Below are positions 23,924 through 35,795 of a stretch of DNA of 64,000 bases, piece by piece. This DNA is from Pezicula radicicola. Lineage: Eukaryota > Ascomycota > Leotiomycetes > Helotiales > Dermateaceae. The stretch spans positions 251,827-315,826 of the forward strand of contig PDUO01000017.1 of NCBI GenBank assembly GCA_003008705.1, given 5' to 3'. The position numbers and the translations under genes are program-made. The first letter of the stretch is position 1; every line of letters begins with the position of its first letter. The notes under the pieces were generated by a model. The model worked only from the letters and a program-made list of their open reading frames with translations. It was not told the origin of the DNA and searched no databases.

Positions 23924-25729
23924 TCAATGATTCAAGAGACTCAACTGCCCAATTGCCGCATGCTCGCTTGGAAACAACATCGGTGCCTCATATCGCCGGA
24001 TGATGTTTACAGTCTCCTCTGGCCAGCTCTCAATGAGCGCGATACTCTTGGGGAAGTACGTGTGAATATTGAACCCCATTAAATACTGACTTGAGTTCTT
24101 TAATTGTGCAAGCTCCTCAGTTGGTCTGAAATCGGGATTCTGCTCCTTGATTTTGGTCGCGAATTCAACAAGTAGGTCATCCCCTACGACGTCGAAATTT
24201 CGTGGGCACCACCACTCTGGTGCTTTCTCTCCCCAACCGTAGAATGGGCCTAGCTTTACATCGCGCAGATAAGAATGCTCTGCTGTGAGGACTAACAGTT
24301 CAAAGGCCAATGTCATTCCGCCTGGCAATTCACTCAGACGTTTGATCTCAGGGATGAAAGCTTCGGACCGAATGCTATGCCAGTCTGAGCTTGCACGCTT
24401 ATGTTGAGAGAGAGGATCATGAAGTGCTTTCTCGGACTTCTCATGGGATTTGATGATCCGCTTCTTCAGGTCCTCGTGAAATTTCGCCGCCGCACCTGGA
24501 AGCCATGGCCACATCAAGTCGATCGACTTTGGAAAACATGTCTTGATGCCGACTTTTCTTAACCGACGATCTCGCTTTTCTAATTCATCAACTTCTGCAG
24601 CTGGTGCAAAATCGGGTTCCTGTTCCTTAATCTTCTTGGCAATTTCTACCGTGAGCTCGTCAACCAGACCATCAAAAGGACGTAGCTCACGGCCATAGCC
24701 CTTGTGGTAAGTCTTGGATCCCAGTGAACCGTAGTACTGCATTCCTAGGAAAATGGCGAGATTGAATCCTAGGTGCAAGCCACCGCCGGACATGTATGCC
24801 AATGTCCGAATCTCAGGTACAAATTGTTCCATCTTTCCGGCGAGAACATATGATGGAGAGCCGTAACATTCAGCGCCCGGTGTTTCAATCTCGTTTAGGG
24901 TGTCACGATGACAATTTGATATCTGAGTCTTCAGTGAGTTATATGACCGCTGCGCAGCTTCTGGTCCTTCCACCCATCCACACAGCAAGTGATAAGACCT
25001 GAGGAAGAAAGACTCAATCCCACGCTCTCTCAAATAGGTGATCTGCTCTCCAAGCTTTTCTACAGCTGGCATTGGGTTGTAATCTTGCTCTGTGTCCTTC
25101 CTCTTCTTCGCCAGTGCATACAACAAGTCATCGGCGGGTCTATCAGATGGTCTTGAGCCATAACCAGGTGATGTGCCAGCAACTCTTGCATAAGAATGCT
25201 CTCCCAAGTACAGAATTGTTTCGTAGGCTAACTCCAAACCTTTTGGCATCCGAGAAACCTCCTGGATCTGAGGAACATATTCAGACATGGCTCTGCTCAC
25301 ATCATCCGACGTGATGGAGATATCCAATTCCCAAATCTTAGCTTCTAGTCCATAGTAGGCTTTATGAATTCCCGCTCGTATATTTTTGTCTACAATCTCT
25401 GCTGCAATCTCGGAAGCCTCGAGCTGGTTTCGAATCTCGCTGGGTAGATCTGGAAGATGCTGTCAGCCCTGCACCCCATAAGCTAAACAGTATATAGACA
25501 TACTTGACAAGAACCCTTGCCATGTGTTATTTCGAAGCCCCTGCTCGATTATGAAACGATGTAGTCCTGTAATCTGATTCTTAAGATTTATGACCTCGGC
25601 ACTATCATTGCTTGCTCTGGGGGTTTTGTTGGGCCGCCCATCGGGGGCATTGTCGAAGTTTCTTGCCCTCTTAAGAGTATTCGACATCGGGGCCGACGCA
25701 GAAGGCCTTCTTGGAGTCACCATCCCCAA
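23924..25729 (-). CDS. Hypothetical protein with three copies of an unknown domain
   Basis: 583 residues from complement(23924..25449, 25504..25729); the intron has a GTATGT donor and restores LPSEIRNQLEASEIAAEIV. The N terminus is basic and disordered (PRRPSASAP, then KRARN), possibly a nuclear signal. From about residue 77 a ~150-residue unit repeats three times. Its core F-[IV]-P-E-I-x-x-L-x-x-[ML]-x-G-G lies near 134, 285 and 440. A second core, KIKEQxPDFxP, is clear in copies 2 and 3 and diverged in copy 1. The closing motif xxGIxTxFPKSIxL lies near 215, 372 and 532. No catalytic motif, membrane segment or signal peptide seen. The repeat proves protein-level selection and past duplication; no function is inferred. 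Confidence 0.8.
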
Positions 25730-26482
25730 GTCGGATGTTGCACGCTAAGTGCTGTCTGTCGTCGTGTCGAGGGTTGTAGGTTGTGGGGCTTCGCGTCAAT
25801 TGATCCTTAATGGTGTTGAATATGTCTTCGCAGTGGCTTGGTAGTGTCTCTACGGCGCCCTGACAATCATTCTCATTACCGTATGAAAATGTGGCCGAGA
25901 TGTCGACGTGCAAATTCACTAGGTTGGTCGCTCTCAGGAGAATCTAAAGTGAGCAGTGGTCGTCGAGGCTGTCGTTCTTGGCGCGGGGAGATTAGTAAGC
26001 AAGCACAAGGCTGTGGTGCCGTGCCGTGGTAGGTGGTGCCAAAAATCAAGCTGCTGACATGACATGACGACTGGGGGAAGCTCAACAGCCCAACAACTTT
26101 CAAAATTATGGTAAGGTATGATATGATATTCGTATAGACTTCTATATAATAAGGCTGTTCCTGTTCTCATTGCCTCGCCAATCTAAAGTGTGTTTAACCC
26201 CAGATTATCGTCTTCATCCAGTCTTTAACAAGTATTACCTGTTTCTTAGTGTCGACATGGCTGTCTTTACTCTCTTTACGTACGATACTGAATTCAACCA
26301 AAAAAATGCTTAAAAAGGTCCAAAAATTCAATGCCAGAAAATGATAGGGATTGGTTCTGATCGATCTCACTACTGGTGGATCCTCCCAATCCACGGCCCC
26401 AAATCCCCAACGCCAGTCCTTTTGTACCAATCTAACCACGCTGAACTCCGAAATTCATGCAAAGCGGACATGCCTTGAAGCT
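25730..26482. other. intergenic region
   Basis: Upstream region of the three-repeat protein and downstream region of the membrane protein. No supported feature. Confidence 0.5.
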
Positions 26483-27058
26483 TCATAGGATCATATCTTC
26501 CTCGCTCGTCTCCGTCATGCTCTCATCCGTTTCCAACTCGATGATCTTCGGCTCTTGAACTTCGTTGCTCTTGATCTCGAGCGCATGGCCATTTCCATTT
26601 GCGCATTTGTCCCCAACTTCGCAGTGGCCGTCTAGGGTCTTCTCGTGATTCATCTTCCCAACCATTCTTGCCACCTCCTCCTCGGCGCTCTTCTCCATCC
26701 TCAACCGCTCCCGCTCCAATCTGGCAGCCTTGGCGCTCTTCCTCCGCACTCGATTGTCCTGAACTTTCCCAAAAGCCAGACACTGTACAACTACCATCAC
26801 GGCCGTATAGCTCCAACATAACTGTTCGTTGGCATGGATATCAAGTGCGATCTTCGAACCCGGGAGAGGGCCAAGACTCTCCATAAACGGGTGGGGTGAC
26901 ACAGAAGCTGTGTATGGTGGCGGCACCCAATGCGAGATGAATGTGTTAAAGAGGTGAAGTATGAAGGCGGGGTTGAGAAGGATGGCAGGAACCAGGTAGG
27001 AGGTATTGAAGCTCGTCATGATGGCAGACGGCAGCAAGGAAAGGATGGCTACGGACAT
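26483..27058 (-). CDS. Hypothetical membrane protein with charged C-terminal tail
   Basis: 191 residues if translated from the first true ATG at 27058 (MSVAILSLLPSAIM); the frame is open further upstream without an ATG. Two to three hydrophobic segments (about 1-45 and 75-95) are followed by a highly charged coiled-coil-like stretch (RRKSAKAARLERERLRMEK) and an acidic C terminus. Likely an integral membrane protein with a cytosolic tail. Family not recognised. Confidence 0.6.
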   Translation of the reverse strand: MSVAILSLLPSAIMTSFNTSYLVPAILLNPAFILHLFNTFISHWVPPPYTASVSPHPFMESLGPLPGSKIALDIHANEQLCWSYTAVMVVVQCLAFGKVQDNRVRRKSAKAARLERERLRMEKSAEEEVARMVGKMNHEKTLDGHCEVGDKCANGNGHALEIKSNEVQEPKIIELETDESMTETSEEDMIL

Positions 27059-28452
27059 TAGCTTAAGAAAGACGGGTTGAAGACTCTTGACGAACTGGCT
27101 GACTATGGCAGTGAGCTCATTACGGTGGTACAAGAAATATAAGCGTAAGAGCGTATGCTCATATCTCGCATGGAGACAAGGCTGTACAAGTACAACTTAA
27201 GCACAATCGCAAGATTGGGTTGCGCAAAAGCGCAAAGACGTCGATGGCTACACGCGCAAAAGCTTGTAGACTCGAAGTCTATTGCCGCGCTCAAGCTCGG
27301 ATCAGGTGAAACGGTCCGGACTAAAAAGCTCGCAAGGGCTGTGATGGTCTTATGTATTATCAGAGTGGATTCGTGATATTGACAAGGCGATCAATTGAAG
27401 ATCAGGTGGAGAAATACACGGGCGTTTCGTGGTTGAAGATTGAATGTTCCAAGAGGACACAGGGTTGGGGATGACGGAATTCTGAAAGATGGGGAAGACA
27501 AAGTGCGTACAAAATACGTACAGTACAGTAGTAGGTAGTAGCTTCAGAAGTAGCTGCCTTTTCCCACAAGATTCCAAGGTTTGCCCAACACTAATCGGTG
27601 ACATGTTGACTGAACAAGTCGGTACCTTAGGTATTAGGTTTTGCGAATGAACCTATCATGTGCTCTGCTAAAGGGATTGCCATCCTGACATCCTGACATC
27701 CTGACATCCTGATCACATCTGACATGTGCAGCACAGCCACCCACGCACGTATTGACGTACCGAGGTGTGAGAGGGGCAGCACAGAGCTGAGGCCTCGCTG
27801 TGTTCCTTGCATTACAAAAATACAATCGGTCCTTCATCAACTGTGCCAGAATTCCTGGGCCGTGAGTCCTTGGCAAATACGCGTATTTGTATTCCGTCCC
27901 TTGAATTCAGCTAAAAGACCCCTCGTTTTTGGTGGACAAAAAAGGCGGCATTACCTTCGTATTCCCCAAAGCTTTGAGGCATCAAAGCTTCAAATACAAC
28001 CACTACAACCACTACTTTAAAGCTGAGTACCTAGGGAGGTTTGTATGAAGAAAAAAAAAAAAGACATAACACTCTAGCAAAATACCGTACACGTGTTCTC
28101 AATTACTGGCTTATTGCCCGGAGTCCAAAAATATATCTTCGGGGATGCAGCTCTCGGATCCTCCTTCACGATGCTGCCTGCAAAAGAAGCCACGAAGTGC
28201 GAAGTGAAGTGTGGCCAAAGGCGGTGAGTCGGACGAGACCCAGAGAGTACAAGCCACATCTTCTGCCGACCTTCGAGAAAGTCCAAGTTCACGCCACGTT
28301 TTATTTTGTTATTGACAACAGACAAAACTATTAACACCGTTGTACCCTTTGTTCACCGCATTCAACTCTTGTTCACGGTGCATTGAATATCATCTCATAC
28401 AAAGCTCATCTACCAAACAAGGAAGCTCTCATAGAGCTTCACCCAAGTAATC
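27059..28452. other. intergenic region
   Basis: No supported gene. Contains the octamer repeat at 27681-27712 and the BOS1 promoter. Confidence 0.5.
27681..27712. repeat. (CATCCTGA)x4 tandem repeat
   Basis: Four perfect 8-bp units in a row. Confidence 0.9.
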
Positions 28453-29227
28453 ATGGTATGCCCACTCTCACATCCCTTTGCGACCTTGCTAATCTCCCAA
28501 GAACTCACAATTCAATACCGCCCTCAAACAATCCACCTCCCTACAACGTGACCTCTCCACCACAAGCACAGGTTCCGTAACACCTTCACTCCTCGGCCAA
28601 ATCTCCGCCTCTCTAACCTCCTTCTCCCGCACTCTGGAAACCTACGAATCGCTCGCAAAGGCCGAGCTAATCCCCACGAAACAAGAAAAAGCTTTCGAGC
28701 GCTTGAAATCATTTCGATCCGAACTAGCCTCCTACCGCTCTCAGTTTTCAGACTTGAGAGCTGAGGCGGAGGAAGTGCAGGCTAGTGCGAATAGGCAGGA
28801 ATTGTTTGGGAGGAGACCGCATAGTACCGCGACTCCGGAAAATCCTTATAGCAATTCAAATGTATCTGCCAATTCCTCAAGTCCTTGGGCCCCGAAACCT
28901 AATGCCGATGGGAGTCTGAGTATGAACAGCGGGGATTACACAAGGGAATCGCATGCATTCCGAGAGCAGAATTTCTTTCAGAGCACCAATACGGCGCTGG
29001 ATGAGTATCTTGCTAGAGGACAGGCTGTGTTAGGTGATTTGAATCAGCAGAGGGAGATGTTGAAGGGGACCCAAAAAAGGCTTTATAGTGTTGCGAATAC
29101 GTTGGGCGTTTCTGGAGATACGATACGCATGGTTGAGCGTAGGGCGAAGCAGGATAAATGGATCTTTTGGGCTGGCGCGATCATATTCTTCTTATTTTGC
29201 TGGTTGGTTCTGCATTACTTGCGGTAG
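28453..29227 (+). CDS. BOS1: Bos1/membrin-type ER-Golgi v-SNARE
   Basis: SNARE for fusion of ER-derived COPII vesicles with the Golgi, the Qb partner of Sed5, Bet1 and Sec22. Exons 28453..28455 and 28502..29227 give 242 residues. The first coding exon holds only the ATG, then a 46-bp intron (GTATGC donor, TGCTAAT branch region). Family hallmarks: N-terminal helix (NTALKQSTSLQRDL), KQEKAFERLKSFRSEL, LLFGRRPH-like block (ELFGRRPHSTATPENPY), SNARE helix around LDEYLARGQAVLGDLNQQRE, GTQKRLYSVANTLGVSG, and a C-terminal membrane anchor (about 218-238). The in-frame ATG at 28703 would remove the N-terminal helix and is rejected. Confidence 0.94.
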
Positions 29228-32028
29228 GCTACGGAATTTGACGCATTGGACGACAAAATTCGGGTTCGATGGGATTTGTTGCTAAAGCGAGGCGTTTGGA
29301 GCATTGTAAGGAGGTACACTCCTTGTACTATATTCGTTGAGCATTGCTCTTGCCTGAAACATATAATGCAAACTATGTACATCGCAGGTCTTCTTTTGCT
29401 AGAAGGGGTTTTTATGACTATATAATGGTGGCTATAGTCTTCTTTTGGTAAGATTACTTCAGTAACTTACAGGAACGGACAAAAAGCCAGAAAATACACA
29501 AGTTGAAGGGTTTCCTTCGGATTTCTATATTCCAGACAAACCATTCGATACCTGGCTAACTTATAAGGTAGTACTCCGTAAAGCCATTCAAATTCAAACT
29601 CCTCCTTTCAACAAGGTATAATACTCTTATAAATCCTTTAAGTTATAGGGTTATGAAATGTAGGTAGTACTAGTTAGTGTAGAATAGCCACATCTACAAC
29701 TATTTTAATAACAAACTTGGTTTGAGTAACTCAAAAAGTTTACCTACTGAGTAGTAAGTATCTGTACAGTTTTTCAATATATAGCAAATACTTTCTATCT
29801 AACAACAAAACCCCCATTCGTTAAGATGAGAAACCTACATTTTTCTATCCTTACCACAATGACTTCTACGAAAACTGGACACAAGGTTCACTGTTTTCGT
29901 CACAGGTGGTATGGAGACTTATGGAAGAGACATTAACTCTCTTATGAATGTAATTGATTGTTAATTTTATGGCTTGGTGGTCTGTACTTGTTAGGTTTAT
30001 TTATTCTAGTGATGATTTACCTTTACTGTAGAAGTAACTACAACAAACATATATCTAATAAAGAAAGGCGAACATGTGTCAAGGAGAGTCCTCTTATCTA
30101 TATCAATAAGTTAACTATAGACTACCTAAGTAAGGTATATAAGATTCTAATATTAGATACTTAATTCAAGGACCCTAGGATCTAACCTTTTGATTTAACA
30201 AAATTATAGAAATAAACGCGCAATACGGTCTCCGATGACAACACGAAGTTAAGTGACAAGAATGTTACTTAGTATTTTAAAATCTTGTTAAGTTGAGTGA
30301 CTTTAAGCTATAATATTATTTCTAGTATAGAAAGTGTGAAAAGTGTAATCTTATAGTATAGAGAGTTGTAGAGTTAGAAGGGATAGCATAGTAGTTGACT
30401 TCTTCTTCTGGCATGATGTAGATCTTGTGTTATAAGAATTATGTGGTAGTTTTTAAGAGATAATAGTGTAATTTCAGGTCTTAATAATAGGTCCCCTTTT
30501 TAAGCTGTTACTTAGATCGAATATTTTCTAGTTGGTGAAAAGAAGCTTGATATAATTATAGTAAGTGAGGTAGGGGGTTGGTTATGTTCAGAGTAGGTAT
30601 GTGTTGAACTTTTTTTTTTTAAACAAGATAGCTCACAAACTGTTATACAGTACAAAACAGTTTGATTTTTTATCAGAGATATCTTTAAAATACAATCGCA
30701 GAATAGAGAGTTTCTAGTCTTAAGGAATATAGTCACAAAGTATAGGGCAGGATGTTGTATTAAGAGAGTAAGCAGAACATATCTTCTATGTTCCTGATAG
30801 TGCAGCTGGTAAGCTGCCATGCAGAACAGTTTGATACCAATCAGACATCGCTATGGAACTGGATCGCAGAACAGAGGGTTGCGACATGCCAGTTTTCCAG
30901 AATGCAACCAAGTCTTATAAAGTTCAACTAGCGAAGATGGAATAGGTATAGAACAAAGAGGTGGGCTCTTAGATCCCTGCGATTCCTTTCTCGATTACGA
31001 ATCTAATCGTTAGTTGTTATAGGATAAAGTGTTGTCATTCTTCGTTTAAGATTTTGTCTTGTTAGATTAGTAGAGAATCTGGATAAGAACATACTGCTCC
31101 CTACATATATATATCTATTATACATATTACAAATCTTGATATAGGGACACAAGTGTCTTATTATTTAGAAAATGAACTCTCCTTCAACTGTAACTTCTTC
31201 TTTTCTTTACCTGTGAAATAATGTATTTAACGTTAGAATCTTGACTTAAGCATTTTCTATTCTATCTTTGAACCTGAGCAGGTGTTATTTTATCCTAAGC
31301 GCATCAGGGGAGCAGTTGAGAATAGGATTATCTATGTCTTTTAGAATAGACCAAGAAGTTAAGTCTAGAGTAGATTTACCTAAATGGGTATAATGCTTGA
31401 CAAAGAAGCAAGGGACACTCAATTCTTCTGTACAAAATCTGGGAATCAGTTTCTGGTTCTTGTTAGATTTTGTCACCTTTTATTATCTTCTTTACTTTAG
31501 GATGCTTTTATAATCTACAATGACAAAGGACCTTCTCTATAAATTAAGCGATGGCAGAGTTTCGCTAAATGAAAGAAATATGACAATTTTTGAGAAGCTG
31601 CAAAAGAAAGGCTTACTGAGCTCTTCTAATAGCAACTTGACAGTTTTTGTATTGTCTGCTATTACTGCTGCTCTAAAAATTAATCCTGAAGGCTGACCAA
31701 ATGTCTCGAGCAAGCTTCGTTTTCGAGCAAATCCTCCCGATTGTAGCATCACCAGTCCTTATTGCAAATCGAAATATCTAGTGCAAAACCTTGAATAGTT
31801 AGCGATTTCTGTAGAGCCATAGGCCAAATATTTGGCCAAGATATATTCACAAAAAGCTAGCGTAGCAAATTTTGCCAACTGATTGTTATAGAGTTATAAA
31901 GCTGTGAATTGGATTGTACAGGGATTTCACTGAGACAGAAGATAAGTTATATATCCTATAGAGGGATAGTCCTACAATTAGAAGAAAGAAAAAAATCCAT
32001 GGCGCTCTCCCCTGACAGCCCTTCGTCT
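29228..32028. other. AT-rich gene-empty region with repeat relics
   Basis: No convincing ORF over 2.8 kb. A diverged direct repeat of about 60 bp occurs at 30653-30713 and 30823-30883, differing partly by C/T and G/A changes. A ~49-bp block at about 30989-31037 matches one at about 60998-61046. These look like decayed retroelement pieces. Confidence 0.5.
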
Positions 32029-33411
32029 TTAACAAGCCAACGTATCCCCAAGGCCACCATCCACGGCCGCCAAGAGCATTTCCATAAAGCCCGCACCAAT
32101 CTCCTGAATGTTCGAATTGTGCTGCGCTTGGGTTGGGTAGAATGGGCACGAGGCAGCTGAGTTCCCAAAGCCAAACTCGATCGTATAGCCGTGAATGAGG
32201 TTCTTGGAAGAATCAGCAAAATGGCGCGAGTATGAGTAGTCATCGCTTGCTCCCGAAGTGGGATATAGCTCCGCAGCTGGGATCACAGAATAGGAACGGC
32301 CGGCGGCGGTGCTCATGGCGCTGCCGATGCGTGTTGCGGCCTTGATGTTGTCACTGTTCTCGGTCGTTGGCGTGTACTCACCATAGCCGCTGCCGGAGCC
32401 TGGGGTGTCGGTTAAGATTCCCCTCACAGCGTTGTATGAGGAGTTCAGGAAGTTCATAGTGGAGTACTTGGACTGATTCTCATCACTACCCCAGCTATAC
32501 AGGACGTCGCCTGCATACGAGTGCAGATCGATGAACCAGCGAACTTTGCTGAAGGTATCCATGACCCATTTGATGCTCTGCGTCTCGGGCTCCGAGAACG
32601 CACTGGTACCTAAGACTCGGGAGTTAGCTGGGAATCAAGAAGAGAAGTCTGGAAGCAAAGTACCGTGGTATGTCTCCGCAGAAGGACTGGTGGAGGCGAC
32701 ACTGGAACGAGCGCTTGACGCAAAAAGTGTAGTAAAGTCCCACAGAAAGTCGAAGTTCCGGTTTAAGTCGACGCCGATAGAAGCGGCAGAACCAGTTGAC
32801 GACTTGGGGTTGCGGTTTTTGCGCCAGCAGCTGTTGGAAGACTGGTCATAGGCCACGCCGTCGGGGTTGCTCAGAGGTACGAAGACGATTCCACTGGACA
32901 TGGCTGTCTTCACTTGTGCACTGGTATATGATTTCGAGCCGTATTTCAAGCCGACATTGTTCTTGTTGGCATAGAGGAGGTCCCCAATAAAGTACAGGAG
33001 ACCGTCTGAGGCGCCTCGCTCCCGTGCGTGAATGGCCGAATTCAAGTACACGCGGTATGCGTCGTTGCACGTTCCATTGCCACCAACTTTGCCGCCAGAG
33101 ATGGTTGCACCATTATAGGTCGTATACGGAGTTGTGAAGGTTGAGATGCCATACACACTCGCGAGACCCTTCAAGCCGCTCGCAATCTCGTTGACGTTCA
33201 AGAGTGTGGTCAGCGTAGTGGATTGAGTTCCCAACCCCCTCGGCGCGATGGTGCCAGAGCTGTAACGGTCACCGGTTCCGATGGCGATGCCGTTACTGGA
33301 TGATTGGCGGCGTACCACCCTTGGTAGTCCTTCACGTTCTTCAGGGAGGAGACATGCCGATGACAAAAGTGGTGCGAGACTCGCGATGCAGCACAAAGAT
33401 GCGAATTTCAT
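32029..33411 (-). CDS. Secreted zinc carboxypeptidase, family M14
   Basis: Metallocarboxypeptidase that removes C-terminal residues from peptides outside the cell. Exons complement(32029..32609, 32664..33411), 442 residues. Signal peptide 1-19 (MKFASLCCIASLAPLLSSA), short pro-region ending in the dibasic RVVRR (kexin-type site). Zinc ligands His128 and Glu131 in HARE and His278 in FIDLHSYA; catalytic Glu393 in GYTIEFGFG; substrate-binding DLNRNFDFLW. All key residues are present, so it is probably active. The length and domain layout are normal for fungal M14A enzymes. A TA-rich promoter element lies about 50-70 bp upstream. Confidence 0.94.
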
Positions 33412-33460
33412 GGTGGCGGCTGAGGAATAGAAAGGAACTGATCAGAGAGTCGAATGACGC

Positions 33461-33482
33461 TTATATATATGTATATATATAT
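33461..33482 (-). promoter_or_regulatory. TA-repeat TATA region of the carboxypeptidase
   Basis: An alternating TATATA tract, 50-70 bp upstream of the ATG at 33411, is suited to act as the TATA box. Confidence 0.45.
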
Positions 33483-33670
33483 ACCCATGGCATGGATCTC
33501 TACTTACTGAGATGCCTTCACATGTTGGTACAGAGATTGGCCCTTCGTACAGACACTGCCTTCTTTATCGGGAAGTTGGTTGGATATCACTGGCTCGAAT
33601 GCCGGAATACTAAGCCCGGCATTTGGGAAGTTGATTACGGTGGTGGCCATGCATTTGGCAGGTCATATAA

Positions 33671-33715
33671 GGTAAGTCTTGGTTAAGTCTTGGAAGTCTT
33701 GGGTAAGTCTTGGAA
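33671..33715. repeat. short TAAGTCTTGG tandem repeat
   Basis: Four imperfect 9-11-bp units of (T)AAGTCTTGG. Confidence 0.7.
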
Positions 33716-34226
33716 AGACAAGGTAAGCAGGTTGGTAGTTTAGACCTGCCAAATCGGGTTGGTTCTCAGAACCGTAGTAGAATTAACGGCAATTAACCCC
33801 CTCTATTAGAATTAAGTATACTCTAATATAATTTTATGCTGAACTGAATCATGGCCGTAGCTACGCAATAGACAGTTTTGAATAGTGTAAATTATTATAA
33901 CTAGGAATTAATAATAAGTAGAGGTTATATTCGACTAACTAAGCGAGTGGTCGAAGTTCGGTTAGGTGCCAAGAGCGGCAAGCTGAGTATTTACGTATAG
34001 TATCCCCCCCGGGATAAATGTAAAATCTATATAGCGCCTTAGCGGACTTAGCCGTACTAAAATACTAGTAAAAATTAATGTTGTAGAAACCTCGGATAAC
34101 CTTTAAATGATCCGAATGTTTTGATTGTTATTAAGCCTCTATTTAGAAGGTAGAAACTCTTCCCTGAACTCTATTATTGTCTAAAAAGTATATTTTATAT
34201 TAGTAATCTATATAAATTACGCAATA

Positions 34227-35755
34227 CGAAGGACAAATTATCAAGTCTTGGGGCTGGTCCAAGCGTTTTTAGTCACGTGAACTGCCTAGAACATGACAAC
34301 AATGAACACTATTCTGAACTTCTAGCCCACACTATAGCAGCTACAATGCCTCAAAAACGCCCATATCTTGACGAAGCTGACAAGGGGGCCTTCCTTGGTC
34401 GTATTGACGATGGAATAGATATTATACCTGCTGCAAAGAGAGCTAGGATCCATCCAACTTCAGCACGACGCATTAAAAAGCACTCCGACGATATACAAGT
34501 TTATAACGACAACCATAACCTCCCTCCTCCTTCGATGCATGACCGAACTATAGTTAAATCAAAGCCAGGGCGTACACGCGTACTATCTGAAGTAGCTGGG
34601 AATCAACTAAAGGATGCTATTGAGCAGGATCGTCATCACCGAGAGATGGGACAATTCGATGTAGTACAAGAGCTTGGAATAAAGGTGTCTATATCAACAG
34701 TTCGGAATGAGATGAAGGCTCGCAATATCAATCGAGTTAAACCTACGAAGAAGCTCGACCTTACAGATATACAAGAAGCCCAACGATATGAGATTGCACT
34801 ATCACGGAAGGATTGGACTCTAGATGACTGGAAGAGGGTGGTATGGACAGATGAGGCTGCAATACTAGTTGGAGAGCACCGAGGTAAATATTTAATATCA
34901 CGAACACCAGTTGACAAGTACGACAAGGAGTACATTGAAGTTAGATATAATAACTATAGCGAGGCTATGTTCTGGGGTACATTTTCGTACGATCATAAAG
35001 GGCTATGTCATATCTACCACAAAGAATCAAAAGAAGAAACAGCAGTATATAAGGCTATTATCGACGAATACAACACAATTTTGCTACCACATAAACAGGT
35101 AGAATGGGCCCGTCGACAAGCTGTAGATATTCTTAAATGGGAAAGGCTTAAGAGGAAAAAACCAGGAAGGCCGGCGCAATGGGATGTATTTTGGAAAAAA
35201 GAGATGATGAAGAGAGGAGAGGGTAAGGGAGGTGTTGATTTTATGAGGTATCATCAAGAGGTTGTTGTACCTAAGCTTATTCCTTTTATGGATAGGCTTA
35301 ATGCCTTGCCAGAGGTAATACAACGGCCATTTATCTTACAGCAAGATGGAGCCCCATCTCACACAAGTCAGTATACCACCTTATTATTTGAGCAGAAGGG
35401 TTATCTACTTCACGAACACCCTGGGAATTCGCCTGATATGAATGTAATTGAGTACGCTTGGATGCCAATGAGAATAGCTATTACAAATATATGGAATCGA
35501 CCTCATACTTTAGAATGGACAGAGAGAGTATGGTATACTGAATGGGAGAAAATAAGTCAGGATCAAATAAGGGAATGGATCTCTAGGCAAATGGATATTA
35601 ATCAGAGGATACTAGATGATGAGGGAGGCAATAAATTCCATGGATAGAGCTCTTATTGTAGTTATAATAGCTATTTCTAATAGTAGTAAAAAGTGATGCT
35701 TTTGATGATTTCGGCGTGCACGGACCAGCCCCAAGACTTGATAATTTATCCTTCG
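34227..35755 (+). mobile_element. Tc1/mariner transposon, structurally complete
   Basis: 1529 bp with 34-bp inverted ends starting CGAAGG (34227-34260 and 35722-35755), one mismatch, flanked by TA duplications at 34225-34226 and 35756-35757. It encodes one uninterrupted transposase. Inserted in the older element at 33998-38155. Confidence 0.92.
34346..35647 (+). CDS. Tc1-family DD34E transposase
   Basis: Cut-and-paste transposase, 433 residues from the ATG at 34346 (MPQKRPYLDEADKG); an in-frame ATG at 34277 would add 23 residues. The N-terminal half is a helix-turn-helix DNA-binding region. The catalytic triad is Asp in VVWTDEA, Asp in ILQQDGAPSH and Glu in NVIEYAW, with 34 residues between the last two (DD34E, Tc1 type). 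HPGNSPDMNVIE is the usual lead into the Glu. A basic insertion (WERLKRKKPGRPAQW) sits between the first and second Asp. No stop or frameshift, so it could be functional. Confidence 0.92.
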   Translation: MPQKRPYLDEADKGAFLGRIDDGIDIIPAAKRARIHPTSARRIKKHSDDIQVYNDNHNLPPPSMHDRTIVKSKPGRTRVLSEVAGNQLKDAIEQDRHHREMGQFDVVQELGIKVSISTVRNEMKARNINRVKPTKKLDLTDIQEAQRYEIALSRKDWTLDDWKRVVWTDEAAILVGEHRGKYLISRTPVDKYDKEYIEVRYNNYSEAMFWGTFSYDHKGLCHIYHKESKEETAVYKAIIDEYNTILLPHKQVEWARRQAVDILKWERLKRKKPGRPAQWDVFWKKEMMKRGEGKGGVDFMRYHQEVVVPKLIPFMDRLNALPEVIQRPFILQQDGAPSHTSQYTTLLFEQKGYLLHEHPGNSPDMNVIEYAWMPMRIAITNIWNRPHTLEWTERVWYTEWEKISQDQIREWISRQMDINQRILDDEGGNKFHG

Positions 35756-35795
35756 TAGATAAAGGAAGCTTTTAAAAAATAAGGTGTTTTCCGTA

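Noticed and set aside
30512..30820. 102-codon minus-strand ORF in AT-rich DNA
   Set aside because: Composition-driven, overlaps a diverged direct repeat, no protein character.
30820..30850. Minus-strand TGGTATCA resembling a copia primer-binding site
   Set aside because: Eight bases only, no long terminal repeats or reverse transcriptase nearby.
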